A DNA stretch of 15,458 nucleotides, taken from contig CBDTTW010000066.1 of assembly GCA_965363675.1 (NCBI GenBank), forward strand, positions 1 through 15,458, read 5' to 3'. Below the pieces are notes generated by a model, which made no database searches, was not told where the DNA came from, and worked only from the letters and a program-made list of their open reading frames with translations. The stretch is from CBDTTW01 sp965363675. Lineage in GTDB: Bacteria; Bacteroidota; Rhodothermia; Rhodothermales; DASSAV01. The position numbers and the translations under genes were made by a program. This document shows positions 1 to 7,243 of this stretch, piece by piece (the stretch's first letter is position 1; every line of letters begins with the position of its first letter).

Positions 1-2
1 CC

Positions 3-170
3 GCCGCATGGTTGCGGCGCCTGGCCGCCTGCGCGCCCGACGCCCGCACGGCGGTCGTGGCCGGGCACGCGCACGCGCTCAACTATACGGCCCCGGCGCT
101 CGTGGCGCGCCTGGCCCGGCGGCTCATGCAGGCGGCGCGCGCCCCGCAGGCGGCCCGCCGCAGCCGCTGA
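3..170 (+). CDS. alpha/beta hydrolase, C-terminal fragment (5' end outside window)
   Basis: Frame 3 is open from the window edge to a TGA at 168-170 and encodes about 55 residues. The stretch TAVVAGHAHALNYTAP followed by an amphipathic helix ending in LARRLMQ resembles the end of many alpha/beta-fold hydrolases. In those enzymes the catalytic His sits in a G-x-x-H-A-x-N-Y/P context and is followed by the last helix of the fold. The Ser and Asp of the triad would lie upstream, outside the window, so substrate and exact family cannot be told. The Arg/Ala-rich tail after the helix looks non-conserved. It ends about 110 bp before the ETR1-like kinase and runs in the same direction, so read-through is possible. 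The identification rests on one short motif. Confidence 0.55.
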   Translation, partial: AAWLRRLAACAPDARTAVVAGHAHALNYTAPALVARLARRLMQAARAPQAARRSR

Positions 171-282
171 GCCGCGCCGCAGCAAGCGCCGTTTTCATGA
201 GCGTTTGCGTGCGAAATCGGGGGTTTGTACGATACCTTTCCGTAGTACGCCGCCGCCCCGCCGCCTGCCTGCCGCCAACCTT
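171..282 (+). promoter_or_regulatory. leader of the two-component cluster; no clear promoter
   Basis: This 112-bp gap between the hydrolase and the first kinase is locally less GC-rich than its surroundings (about 191-240). It contains TTTG at 204-207 and TACCTTTC at 233-240. These look like the Bacteroidota -33 (TTG) and -7 (TAnnTTTG) elements, but the spacing of 25 bp is longer than the usual 19-21, so the match is weak. There is no Shine-Dalgarno sequence before the ATG at 283. I see no terminator hairpin for the preceding gene. Confidence 0.2.
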
Positions 283-1848
283 ATGCTCGACTTTTTCCAG
301 GGCCTCTTCGACTCCGGCTTCATGCCGCATGGGCACTGCTACCAGTGGCGCCCCGATCTGGTTTGGCTGCACGCCGTCAGCGACAGCATGATCGCCGCCG
401 CCTACTACGCCATCCCGTTTGCCCTCGTCTACTTCGTGCGCCGCCGCAAGGACCTGGCGTTCCCCTGGATGTTCGGGCTCTTCGGGGCGTTCATCCTGTT
501 CTGCGGCACGACGCATTTGCTGGAGGTGTATACCATCTGGCACGGCACGTACCGCCTGACGGGGGTCGTCAAGTTCGCCACCGGCCTCGTCTCGGTGAGC
601 ACGGCCTTTCTGCTGTTTCCGCTCGTGCCGAGGGCGCTGGCCCTGCCGAGCACGGCGCAGCTTCAGGCGGCCAACGAGGCGCTGCGGCAACAGATCGCGC
701 AGCGCCGGGCCGCCGAACAGGCGCTGCGCGAGAGCGAGAAGCGGTTTCGGCGGGCCTTCGACTACGCGGCCATCGGCAAGGCGCTCGTTTCGGCCGAGGG
801 GCGCTTCCTGGAGGTAAACCAGGCGCTGGCCGCCATGCTCGGCTGCTCCGCCGAGGCCCTCCGCGCACTTACCTTCCAGGACTTTACGCACCCGGAAGAC
901 CTGAGCGAGGATTTGCACCTGCTCCGCGAAATCATCGAGGGGCGCCGGGAGGCGTACCGCATCGAGAAGCGCTACGTCCGGCAGGACGGCGGCATCGTGT
1001 GGGCGCTGCTGAGCGTCTCTGCGGTCCGGGCAGAGGACGGCGCCTTCCAGTACTTCATCTCGGAGATCCAGGACATCTCGAAAGCGAAGTCCTCCGAGGA
1101 GGCGCTGCGCGGCGCCAACGCGGCCCTCGAAGCGCGCAACCAGGAGTTGCAGGAGTTCTCGTACGTGGCCTCGCACGACCTTCAGGAGCCGCTGCGCAAG
1201 GTCTCGACGTTCGCCGACCTCGTGCTGACGGATTACGGCGCCGCCCTGCCTGAGGAAGGGCGCCGCCACCTCGAACGCATCCGCGCCTCGGCGCTCCGCA
1301 TGACGGATCTGCTGCGCGGGCTGCTCAGCTACTCGCGCGTGAACACGCAGGCCGGCGCGCCGGAGGCCGTGGACATGAACCACCTCGTGAAGCATGTACT
1401 CTCCGACCTGGAAGTGGCCGTCGCCGAGTCCGGCGCGCGCGTCGCCGTGGAGCCGCTGCCGGCCGTGCTCGGCGACGCCACGCAGTTGCGACAGCTTTTT
1501 CAAAACCTCATGGAGAACGCCATAAAATTTGCTAAAGACGGAACTGCGCCCGAAATTACGATCAGCGCGCCGGGGTTCATTCCGGGCGAGGAAATGAAGC
1601 CCGGCCAAATGCGCCGTATCGAGGTGGCGGACAAGGGCATCGGGTTCGACGAGAAATACCTGGACCGCATCTTTCTGCCCTTCGAGCGGCTGCATGGCCG
1701 GGAGCGCTACAAAGGCACGGGCATGGGTCTGGCGATCTGCCGCCGCATTGCCGTGCGGCACGGCGGAAGCATCACAGCCACGAGCCGCGAGGGCGCCGGC
1801 GCCACGATCATCGTGCATTTGCCGGGCGCCGCGCCGCCGGCCGGCTGA
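283..1848 (+). CDS. histidine kinase with N-terminal ETR1-like (ethylene-receptor type) membrane domain, PAS, HisKA and HATPase
   Basis: A membrane-bound sensor kinase of 521 aa from the ATG at 283. An in-frame ATG at 205 exists, but its 26 extra residues are Pro/Arg-rich and unlike the family. Residues 1-120 form three membrane helices that align with plant ETR1: LHAVSDSMIAAAYYAIP and AFILFCGTTHLLEV match ETR1 ISDFFIAIAYFSIP and AFIVLCGATHLINL. The residues needed for Cu(I)/ethylene binding in ETR1 are all present: D34 (D25), Y41 (Y32), P45 (P36), F70 (F61), I71 (I62), C74 (C65) and H78 (H69). A short coiled coil (about 120-155) leads to a PAS domain (about 155-266). The HisKA domain has SHDLQEPLRK with phospho-acceptor H298. 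The HATPase has N-box NLMENAIKF, G1 ADKGIGFD and G2 KGTGMGLAI, so it should be active. There is no receiver domain. Related domains in cyanobacteria bind ethylene; whether this one does is inferred. The NarL-type regulator at 3657 is the nearest possible partner. Confidence 0.9.
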   Translation: MLDFFQGLFDSGFMPHGHCYQWRPDLVWLHAVSDSMIAAAYYAIPFALVYFVRRRKDLAFPWMFGLFGAFILFCGTTHLLEVYTIWHGTYRLTGVVKFATGLVSVSTAFLLFPLVPRALALPSTAQLQAANEALRQQIAQRRAAEQALRESEKRFRRAFDYAAIGKALVSAEGRFLEVNQALAAMLGCSAEALRALTFQDFTHPEDLSEDLHLLREIIEGRREAYRIEKRYVRQDGGIVWALLSVSAVRAEDGAFQYFISEIQDISKAKSSEEALRGANAALEARNQELQEFSYVASHDLQEPLRKVSTFADLVLTDYGAALPEEGRRHLERIRASALRMTDLLRGLLSYSRVNTQAGAPEAVDMNHLVKHVLSDLEVAVAESGARVAVEPLPAVLGDATQLRQLFQNLMENAIKFAKDGTAPEITISAPGFIPGEEMKPGQMRRIEVADKGIGFDEKYLDRIFLPFERLHGRERYKGTGMGLAICRRIAVRHGGSITATSREGAGATIIVHLPGAAPPAG

Positions 1849-1872
1849 GAAGCCGGGCGCGGCAAGAGATCT

Positions 1873-1892
1873 GCCTTCCGCCGGCGGAAGGC
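1873..1892. promoter_or_regulatory. perfect 20-bp palindrome covering the SD of the second kinase
   Basis: The two 10-base arms are GCCTTCCGCC and GGCGGAAGGC, with no mismatch and no spacer. The palindrome lies in the 48-bp gap between the two kinase genes. The right arm contains GGAAGG (1886-1891), 5 nt before the GTG at 1897, which is a good SD distance. As RNA it can fold into an 8-bp stem with a CCGG loop that would hide this SD. As DNA it could be an operator. No T-tract follows, so a terminator role is less likely. Confidence 0.5.
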
Positions 1893-1896
1893 GCCC

Positions 1897-3660
1897 GTGG
1901 AGCCCCGCGCGATGCAAGCCGATAACGCCGTACATAGTCCCGATTTGGCCCCGGCGGCGCTCCAGGCGGCATTGCGGCTGGCGCGGAGCGCATCGGGGGC
2001 GCGGTGGACGGCTCTGGCGGCGCGCATGCCCGGCGGGGCCTGGCGCGTCGAGGCCGCCGAGGGGGCGCCGCCGCCGGAGCTGACCACCGCCCTCGGCGCC
2101 GCCGCCCCCGATCCGGCCGCGCCGGGCGCCGTGCCGCTCCCGCCGATGCCGGGCGCGGCCGAGCAGCTATGGGCATGCCCGGCGCCCGGCGCGGCCTCCG
2201 AGGCGCGCCTCCTTTGCGCCGCCCTGCCGACGGAGGCCGGACCCGAACGCCGCCGGGCGCTGGAGGACGCCGCGCTCCTCGTCGGCCAGGCCGGAGGCGC
2301 CGAGACAGCCGAACGCTACCGCAGCCTGTTCGAGCAAGCCTACGACGGCATCCTGCTGGTGGACCACACGCTCGCCATCCGCGACGCCAACCACAGCGCC
2401 TGCCGCATGCTCGGCTACGACGCCGAAGCGCTCCGGGGGCGCAGCCTGGCCTCGCTCATCAGCCCCGAGAGCCTGGCGCAGCGCCCGGTGGCCTTCGGCT
2501 ATGTGAAGGAGCATCAGGTCGCCCGCTTCGAGCGCGAGTTCTGCCGCCCGGACGGCGGGCGCCTCGAAGCCGAGGTGTGCGTCAAACTTATCGGCCCGGG
2601 TCTCGCCCAGGTCGTCCTGCGCGACACAGGCGAGGTGCGGCGCATCCTGGCGGCCCTGCGCGAGCGCGAGGCCGTGCTGAAGGCCCTTTTCCAGGCGTTC
2701 CCGGACGCCATCTTCCGCGTAAGCCCCGAGGGCGTCATCCTCGATGCGCACCTCCCGGCGGCGCTCGACCTGCAAGGGCCTATCGTGGGGCAGCCCTACC
2801 GGACGCTCGCGCCGCCGGACCTGGCCCAGCGTCTGGACCGCAGCCTCGGCCAGGCGCTGCGCTCGGGGGGGCTGCGCCACTTCGAGTATACGGCCGTCGT
2901 AGACGGGCGTACGCGGTTCTACGAGTTCCGGATCGTCCGCACCACCGGCGGCGACGCCGTCGGCATCGTGCGCGACATGACCGACCGCCGGCAGGTCGAG
3001 GCGCAGATCCTGAAAGCGCTCTCGGAGGAGCGCGCGCGCCTCGGGCAGGATTTCCACGACGGGCTGGGGCAGCGCCTGACGGGGCTTTCGTACATCAGCG
3101 GCACGCTGGCGCACCAGTTGCGCCGCGAAGACCACCCCGCCGCGGCGCTGGCCGGGCTTCTGCGCGACTCGGCGCGGCAGGCCCTCGAAGAAGCGCACGC
3201 CCTGGCCCGGGGCCTCAACCCGGTCGCCCTCCACCAGGGCGGGCTGGCGCATGCCCTCGGCGAGCTGGCTGTCTCCACCGAGCGCCTCTGGGGGATGCGC
3301 TGCGCGTTCCGGGCGCGGCTGGGCAAAACCACGCTGCGCCCGGAAGCCGCCTACGAGCTTTTCCGCATTGCGCAGGAGGCCGTCCATAACGCCGTCAAGC
3401 ACGCCGGGGCCTCGCAAATCACGATACGGCTGTTCAAGCGCGCCGGCGCCCTGGCGCTGGCCGTCGAGGACGACGGCGCCGGGCCGCCCGTCCCCGCCGA
3501 GGAGCCTTCCGGCATGGGCATGCTCACGATGCGCCACCGCGCCCGCGCCCTCGGCGGCTCCCTGATGGTTTATGCACGCAAGCCCTCCGGCCTGGGCGTT
3601 CGCTGCGCCCTGCCGCTGCGCCTCTGCGCCGAAGTTCCTTCAACCGAGGCGACGCCATGA
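1897..3660 (+). CDS. soluble PAS-containing histidine kinase, HisKA_3 (NarX/DegS-like) type
   Basis: 587 aa from GTG 1897, which has the SD-like GGAAGG 5 nt upstream; ATG 1912 (MQADNAV) is the alternative. No membrane segment is visible, so it is probably cytoplasmic. Residues about 20-135 are Ala/Pro-rich and may be a degenerate GAF domain. PAS 1 spans about 138-247 (YRSLFEQAYDGILLVD, RMLGYDAEALRGRSL, FCRPDGGRLEAEV) and PAS 2 about 258-365 (FQAFPDAIFRVSPEG). The HisKA_3 dimerisation domain starts near 379 with GQDFHDGLGQRL; H387 is the phospho-acceptor. The HATPase has the N-box AQEAVHNAVKHA (N498), VEDDGAG and GMGMLTMRHRA. Kinases of this class pair with NarL-type regulators, and its TGA overlaps the ATG of just such a regulator, so the two are almost certainly one translationally coupled system. 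The PAS ligand cannot be told. Confidence 0.92.
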   Translation: MEPRAMQADNAVHSPDLAPAALQAALRLARSASGARWTALAARMPGGAWRVEAAEGAPPPELTTALGAAAPDPAAPGAVPLPPMPGAAEQLWACPAPGAASEARLLCAALPTEAGPERRRALEDAALLVGQAGGAETAERYRSLFEQAYDGILLVDHTLAIRDANHSACRMLGYDAEALRGRSLASLISPESLAQRPVAFGYVKEHQVARFEREFCRPDGGRLEAEVCVKLIGPGLAQVVLRDTGEVRRILAALREREAVLKALFQAFPDAIFRVSPEGVILDAHLPAALDLQGPIVGQPYRTLAPPDLAQRLDRSLGQALRSGGLRHFEYTAVVDGRTRFYEFRIVRTTGGDAVGIVRDMTDRRQVEAQILKALSEERARLGQDFHDGLGQRLTGLSYISGTLAHQLRREDHPAAALAGLLRDSARQALEEAHALARGLNPVALHQGGLAHALGELAVSTERLWGMRCAFRARLGKTTLRPEAAYELFRIAQEAVHNAVKHAGASQITIRLFKRAGALALAVEDDGAGPPVPAEEPSGMGMLTMRHRARALGGSLMVYARKPSGLGVRCALPLRLCAEVPSTEATP

Positions 3661-4358
3661 TCGCAGCCCCCGACTCCCCGCCGCGCGTCCACGACGTGCT
3701 CATCGTGGACGACCACGCCCTGGTGCGCCAGGGCCTGGAGATGATCATCAACAGCGACCCCACGCTCCTGGTGGCCGGCAGCGTCGGCGGGGCCGAGGAG
3801 GCGGTGGCCTTCCTGGAGCAGCATCAGCCGGACGTGGTCACGCTCGACCTGAGCCTGCCCGGCGCCGGGGGCGTGGACCTCGTGCGGCGACTGCACGCGA
3901 GCTTCCCGCGCACGCGCATCCTCGTCATCTCGATGCATCAGGAGATGGTCTACGCCGAGCGGTGCCTGCGCGCCGGAGCGCGGGGCTACGTGATGAAGCG
4001 GGAGCCGGCCGAGGAAGTCGTCGCGGCGATCCACCGGGTGCTGCGCGGCGACATCCGCATCAGCGCCGAGGTGACCTCGAGCATGATCGAGCGCGCTTCC
4101 ACCCCCGGCGGCGCGCGGGCGGCGACCCCGGCCGCCGAGCCGCCGCAGGCGCTGAGCGAGCGCGAGCTGGAGGTGTTCGAGCTGCTGGGCGAGGGGCTGG
4201 GCACCCGCGCCATCGCCGGGAAGCTGGCCCTCAGCATCAAAACGGTGCAGTACTACCGCGAGAACATCAAGCAGAAGCTGGGCCTCGGCAGCGCCCCCGA
4301 ACTGGAGCACGAAGCGTACAAGTGGGTGCAGCGCTCGCGCCCCTCCGCCGAGCCCTGA
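3657..4358 (+). CDS. NarL/FixJ-family response regulator
   Basis: 233 aa DNA-binding response regulator; the ATG overlaps the stop of the upstream kinase (ATGA, 3657-3660). The receiver domain (about 13-130) has the acidic pair D18/D19, phospho-acceptor D64 in TLDLSLPG, the switch Ser S92 and the conserved K114 in YVMK. A flexible Ala/Pro linker (about 146-164) leads to a LuxR-type helix-turn-helix (166-213): LSERELEVFELLGEG, TRAIAGKLALSIKTVQYY. The recognition helix reads SIKTVQYYRENIKQKL, with Tyr where most members have His. It should act as a transcription factor phosphorylated by the kinase at 1897; cross-talk from the ETR1-like kinase at 283 is possible because that kinase has no receiver of its own. 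Targets are unknown. A GAGG seven nt before the ATG may serve as SD. Confidence 0.93.
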   Translation: MIAAPDSPPRVHDVLIVDDHALVRQGLEMIINSDPTLLVAGSVGGAEEAVAFLEQHQPDVVTLDLSLPGAGGVDLVRRLHASFPRTRILVISMHQEMVYAERCLRAGARGYVMKREPAEEVVAAIHRVLRGDIRISAEVTSSMIERASTPGGARAATPAAEPPQALSERELEVFELLGEGLGTRAIAGKLALSIKTVQYYRENIKQKLGLGSAPELEHEAYKWVQRSRPSAEP

Positions 4359-4367
4359 AACGCGCAC

Positions 4368-4394
4368 GGGGCGGGCCTCTGAAGCGCCCGCCCC
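4368..4394. terminator. candidate bidirectional terminator between convergent genes
   Basis: GGGGCGGGC (4368-4376) pairs perfectly with GCCCGCCCC (4386-4394) across a 9-nt loop, giving a 9-bp stem. It sits 10 bp after the response regulator stop and 34 bp beyond the 3' end of the converging BON-LysM gene, where a shared terminator is expected. No clear T-run follows on either strand, so the assignment rests on the stem and its position. Confidence 0.55.
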
Positions 4395-4427
4395 GCGTGG
4401 CATAGCCCGAAAACGCCGCCCCCGCCG

Positions 4428-4886
4428 TCAGGAGGGGATGCGCAGGTGCTGTCCGGGCTGGATCATGTCGGGGTCCTTGAGCACGTCGCGGTTGGCCTCG
4501 TAGATGCGCTGCCACTGGTTGGCGTCGCCGTAGAACTCCTTGGAAATGGCCGAGAGCGTATCGCCGTCCTTGACGGTGTACGTCTTGAGCGCCGGAGCGG
4601 CGGCGGGCTTCGCGGCCGGGGCCGGGGCGGCGGCCTCCTGTTTCTGAACGGTGATGCCGCCGGCATCGACCTTCTTCACGTCCTTGATGCTGTTCACGAG
4701 CTGCTCGACGCGCTCGCGCGTGGCGTGCCACTTGGCGCTGCCGCTGATGCGCGCCGTGCCGTCGTCGTAGTCCACGCGGATGTTTTGCAGTTCGCCGCCG
4801 AGGGCTTGCGTGAGCACGCCCCGAATCTCCTGCTCCTTTTTGGCGGCTTCTTCCTTGTCGTCCTTGCCGAGGTTGAAAATGCCCAT
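4428..4886 (-). CDS. kbp: BON-LysM protein, Kbp/YgaU-like
   Basis: 152 aa. A short charged N-terminus (MGIFNLGKDDKEEAAKKEQE) has no signal peptide. It is followed by a BON domain (about 18-81, with VDYDDGTARISGSA and VKKVDAGGITV), an Ala/Pro linker (85-100) and one LysM domain (102-150, YTVKDGDTLSAISKEFYGD and IQPGQHLRIP). Length, domain order and the MGxFNxxKD start match E. coli Kbp (YgaU, 149 aa), a potassium-binding protein linked to osmotic and envelope stress. LysM normally binds N-acetylglucosamine polymers such as peptidoglycan. Because no export signal is seen, the site of action is uncertain, as it was for YgaU. It lies 105 bp downstream of the M48 peptidase on the same strand and may be co-transcribed. 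There is no SD before the ATG. The symbol indicates similarity, not proven function. Confidence 0.88.
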   Translation of the reverse strand: MGIFNLGKDDKEEAAKKEQEIRGVLTQALGGELQNIRVDYDDGTARISGSAKWHATRERVEQLVNSIKDVKKVDAGGITVQKQEAAAPAPAAKPAAAPALKTYTVKDGDTLSAISKEFYGDANQWQRIYEANRDVLKDPDMIQPGQHLRIPS

Positions 4887-4991
4887 GGGGTAGCCTGTAC
4901 CGTGGTAAAGGGTGAGGGGTTACTTGCCGAGCTACGTAAACCGGCCCGCCGCCCGGCGGTTACAAGCCGCCTGGAAACGTTGGCGTAACCA

Positions 4992-5813
4992 TTAGCGGCC
5001 GTAGCGGCTCGCCGCCTGGCGCGCCTTGCTGAAGCCGGCGTCGTTGGTCGCCAGGTTGGGCTTGCGCGGCAGCTTCTTGGCCTCGGCGCGCACGTTGGCG
5101 ATGCGCTCCTCCGTGAGCGGGTGCGTGCTGAAGAACTTCTCGACGCTGCCGGGGCGGCTGCTGCGCTCGCCCATGAGCTTCTGGAACATCGTCGCCATGC
5201 CGTCGGGGTTGTAGCCGGCGGCGTACATGTAGCGCACGCCGAGCTTGTCGGCCTCGCGCTCGTCGGCGCGCGAGAACTTGGCGAAAGACCCGGCGCCGAC
5301 CACCTGGGCCGCCATCTGCTCCAGCGCCGAGCTGTTCTGCCCGAGCAGCAGCCCCGCCCCGAGGTTGAAGCCGTACGACTTCGAGAGGCGCTCGGTGCCG
5401 TGCCGCGAAATGCCGTGCGAGACCTCGTGCGCCATTACGCCGGCCAGCTCCGCCGCGTTCTCGGCCTTCGCGAGCAAGCCCGTGTTGACGTATATGTGGC
5501 CGCCGGGCGTGTTGAAGGCATTGATGGCCGGATCGGCGACGACGTGGAAGGTCCACGGCAGGTTCGCCATCTCGGTTTGCTGCACGATCTTCTGCCCCAC
5601 CTGGCGGACGTAGCCGAGCATCACCGGGTCGTTGACGAGCTTGAGCTGCCCGGCGAGCTGCCGCTCGATCTGCCGGCCCAGTTGCCACTCCTCCTGAAGG
5701 GAGATCACGTTCAGGTCGCCCCGGTTGACGCCGGAGGCGGCGCAGCCGGCGAGCGCGGCGGCCATCAAGGCGCAGGCGGCCAGGGCCCGCGCGCGCGGAA
5801 ACAGTGTGGTCAT
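4992..5813 (-). CDS. M48-family metallopeptidase lipoprotein
   Basis: 273 aa from ATG 5813, chosen because AGGAG lies 7 nt upstream and the protein then starts directly with a signal peptide; an ATG at 5843 would add 10 residues. Residues 1-23 are a lipoprotein signal with lipobox LAGC (C24), so the protein should be lipid-anchored in the envelope. The peptidase domain carries AHEVSHGISRH with zinc ligands H129 and H133 and catalytic E130. The third ligand is E187 in DEREADKLGVRYM, and the typical STHPLTEERI is at 229-238. Relatives include E. coli LoiP and BepA, which cleave or help assemble outer membrane proteins. It lacks the C-terminal TPR repeats of BepA and is close to LoiP in size. 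The neighbouring Kbp-like gene supports an envelope-stress role. The 20 residues after HPLT are basic and less conserved. Confidence 0.93.
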   Translation of the reverse strand: MTTLFPRARALAACALMAAALAGCAASGVNRGDLNVISLQEEWQLGRQIERQLAGQLKLVNDPVMLGYVRQVGQKIVQQTEMANLPWTFHVVADPAINAFNTPGGHIYVNTGLLAKAENAAELAGVMAHEVSHGISRHGTERLSKSYGFNLGAGLLLGQNSSALEQMAAQVVGAGSFAKFSRADEREADKLGVRYMYAAGYNPDGMATMFQKLMGERSSRPGSVEKFFSTHPLTEERIANVRAEAKKLPRKPNLATNDAGFSKARQAASRYGR

Positions 5814-5918
5814 GGAAGTGCTCCTGCCTGGTTGCGGGTTCATCTGCGGCCAAAGCCGCCGCAGAGCCTATCTACCCCCCGGCAGGTCAATCGGCGCGCC
5901 TATCGGGGCGCTGTCACA

Positions 5919-5938
5919 GGGGTTTTACAAAAAACCCC
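5919..5938 (-). terminator. hairpin terminator of the four-gene minus-strand operon
   Basis: Read on the minus strand, GGGGTTTT and AAAACCCC form a perfect 8-bp stem around the loop TTGT. It lies about 75 bp after the stop of the polytopic membrane protein (6013) and about 105 bp before the M48 start, where the operon should end. The lower half of the stem is G:C and the upper half A:T, with no T-tract after it, so it is not a textbook terminator. The surrounding spacer (5814-6012) also has two copies of CAATCGGCGC, at 5888 and 5951. Confidence 0.5.
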
Positions 5939-6012
5939 CGCTGCGCCCGGCAATCGGCGCTTTGCCGCGCCGGGCGCGCCGACGACGCGCGCCGGAAAGG
6001 CCCGGGGCCTGT

Positions 6013-7239
6013 TCACGAAACTGGACGCTCGGGGACGCCCCGGAGGCTTTGAACCAGCAGCCAGGCGCCCGCCGCCACGGGCAGCGCCGAGGCCCAGGCG
6101 GCCGCCTTGAGGCCCCACGCCGCCGAGAGCCCCGGCAGGCCCGAGAGGGGCAGCAGCGAAGCCAGCACGACGGCCAGGGCGGCGTAGAGCGCCGGCACCC
6201 CGCTCCGCCGCGCGACGCCGTGCGCCTGCCACGCGAGCGCCGCCAGGGAGGCCGTCACGAAGCCGAGGAGGGTCAGGTGCAGGTACAGAATGCGCAGGCC
6301 GTGCCGGCCAGCGGGCCAGAAGCCCGGCCAGAGCCCTGCCCCCACCTGAGCGGCGGCCTTGGCGGCCAGCAGCGCCACCGGCAGCGCCCACAGGCCCGCC
6401 CACCGGCGCCCCGGCGCGCGCGCCAGGGCCCACACGTTCACGAGCAGCCCCGCCCCCACCAGCACGCTCGCCAGGCGCGCCCACGTCCGCAGCCCCGGCC
6501 CCGCCAGCGACTCGGGCAGGGCAAGCGCGAAGAGCGCCGGCAGGCCCGCGCACACCAGCGCCAGGCTGCGCCCCGGCGGGCGGGCGCCCTCCGGGTCGGC
6601 GTGCATCCAGACGAGCCCGAGCGTCCCCAGCACGAACCATCCCTCGGAAAACGTATCCAGGAACAGATGCGTGAGCGCAACGCTCCAGAAGGCGTCCGAG
6701 ATGCCGAGCGGCTTGAGCAGCGCCAGCCCCCACGCCCCGAGCGTAGCAACCCCAAGGAACGCCACGGCCAGATCCAGGAGGGTCTGCCCCATGCTGCGGC
6801 GCGCGCCCCGCGCGGCGGCTCGGGCGGCGCGGGCGTAATACCCCATGAAGGCGTACCACGCCACGGCGTTCAGGCCGGCGGCCATCACCGAGAGCGGCAG
6901 GCGCCGCGCGCCCACCACGGCAGGCGTATACCCGAAGAGCAGAAACGGGGGGTACGCGAGGAGCGCCGCCCCCAGGCACACCCACACGAGCCGCTGCGCC
7001 GTGCGCCCCGAGAAGGCCGGCAGGCGCGCGGCCAGCATCGCCATGAGCAGCGGCGTGGCCCACCCGAAGTACATCAGGTGCGAGTGCGCATGCCGCACGT
7101 TGCCCAGCCCCAGCCCGAGCGGCAGCCCGTAGGCCGCCGCGAACCGGAACAGCGCCCCGGTCGCGGCCGCAAGGGTAAAGCACGCCAGCGCCCCCCGCCA
7201 CGCCGTCCGCACGGCAGCCTGCTGTTCCGGGGTCGGCAT
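6013..7239 (-). CDS. polytopic membrane protein with HAHSH motif, function unknown
   Basis: 408 aa, strongly hydrophobic, with about 10-12 predicted membrane helices spread over the whole length. I do not recognise the family with certainty. Membrane histidines are the striking feature: NVRHAHSHLMYFGW (H50, H52, H54) at the start of a helix, THLFLDTFSEGW (H191) and LYLHLTLLGF (H321). The HAHxH-at-helix pattern recalls haem-binding membrane proteins such as the subunit I of haem-copper oxidases and NnrS, but the full ligand sets of those families are not evident. Its ATG lies 4 bp after the stop of the SDR gene, so it is the last gene of the Nramp-like/ADH/SDR operon, or was added to it. There is no SD. 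The long Ala/Gly/Leu-rich helices may reflect GC pressure. Confidence 0.75.
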   Translation of the reverse strand: MPTPEQQAAVRTAWRGALACFTLAAATGALFRFAAAYGLPLGLGLGNVRHAHSHLMYFGWATPLLMAMLAARLPAFSGRTAQRLVWVCLGAALLAYPPFLLFGYTPAVVGARRLPLSVMAAGLNAVAWYAFMGYYARAARAAARGARRSMGQTLLDLAVAFLGVATLGAWGLALLKPLGISDAFWSVALTHLFLDTFSEGWFVLGTLGLVWMHADPEGARPPGRSLALVCAGLPALFALALPESLAGPGLRTWARLASVLVGAGLLVNVWALARAPGRRWAGLWALPVALLAAKAAAQVGAGLWPGFWPAGRHGLRILYLHLTLLGFVTASLAALAWQAHGVARRSGVPALYAALAVVLASLLPLSGLPGLSAAWGLKAAAWASALPVAAGAWLLVQSLRGVPERPVS

Positions 7240-7243
7240 AGCT

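Noticed and set aside
205..282. Start of the ETR1-like kinase at ATG 205
   Set aside because: The 26 extra residues are Pro/Arg-rich, unlike the family, and precede the hydrophobic start MLDFFQGLF that relatives share.
124..1935. 603-residue open frame on the minus strand across the ETR1-like kinase
   Set aside because: Its protein is rich in Arg, Gly, Ala, His and Val without domains. It mirrors the coding frame of a clear kinase, a usual effect of high GC content. The same applies to the long frames opposite the second kinase, the TolC-like gene and the adaptor.
5888..5960. Direct repeat CAATCGGCGC at 5888 and 5951 as an attachment or insertion site
   Set aside because: The copies are only 10 bp, no transposase or integrase lies nearby, and short GC-rich repeats are expected in this composition.
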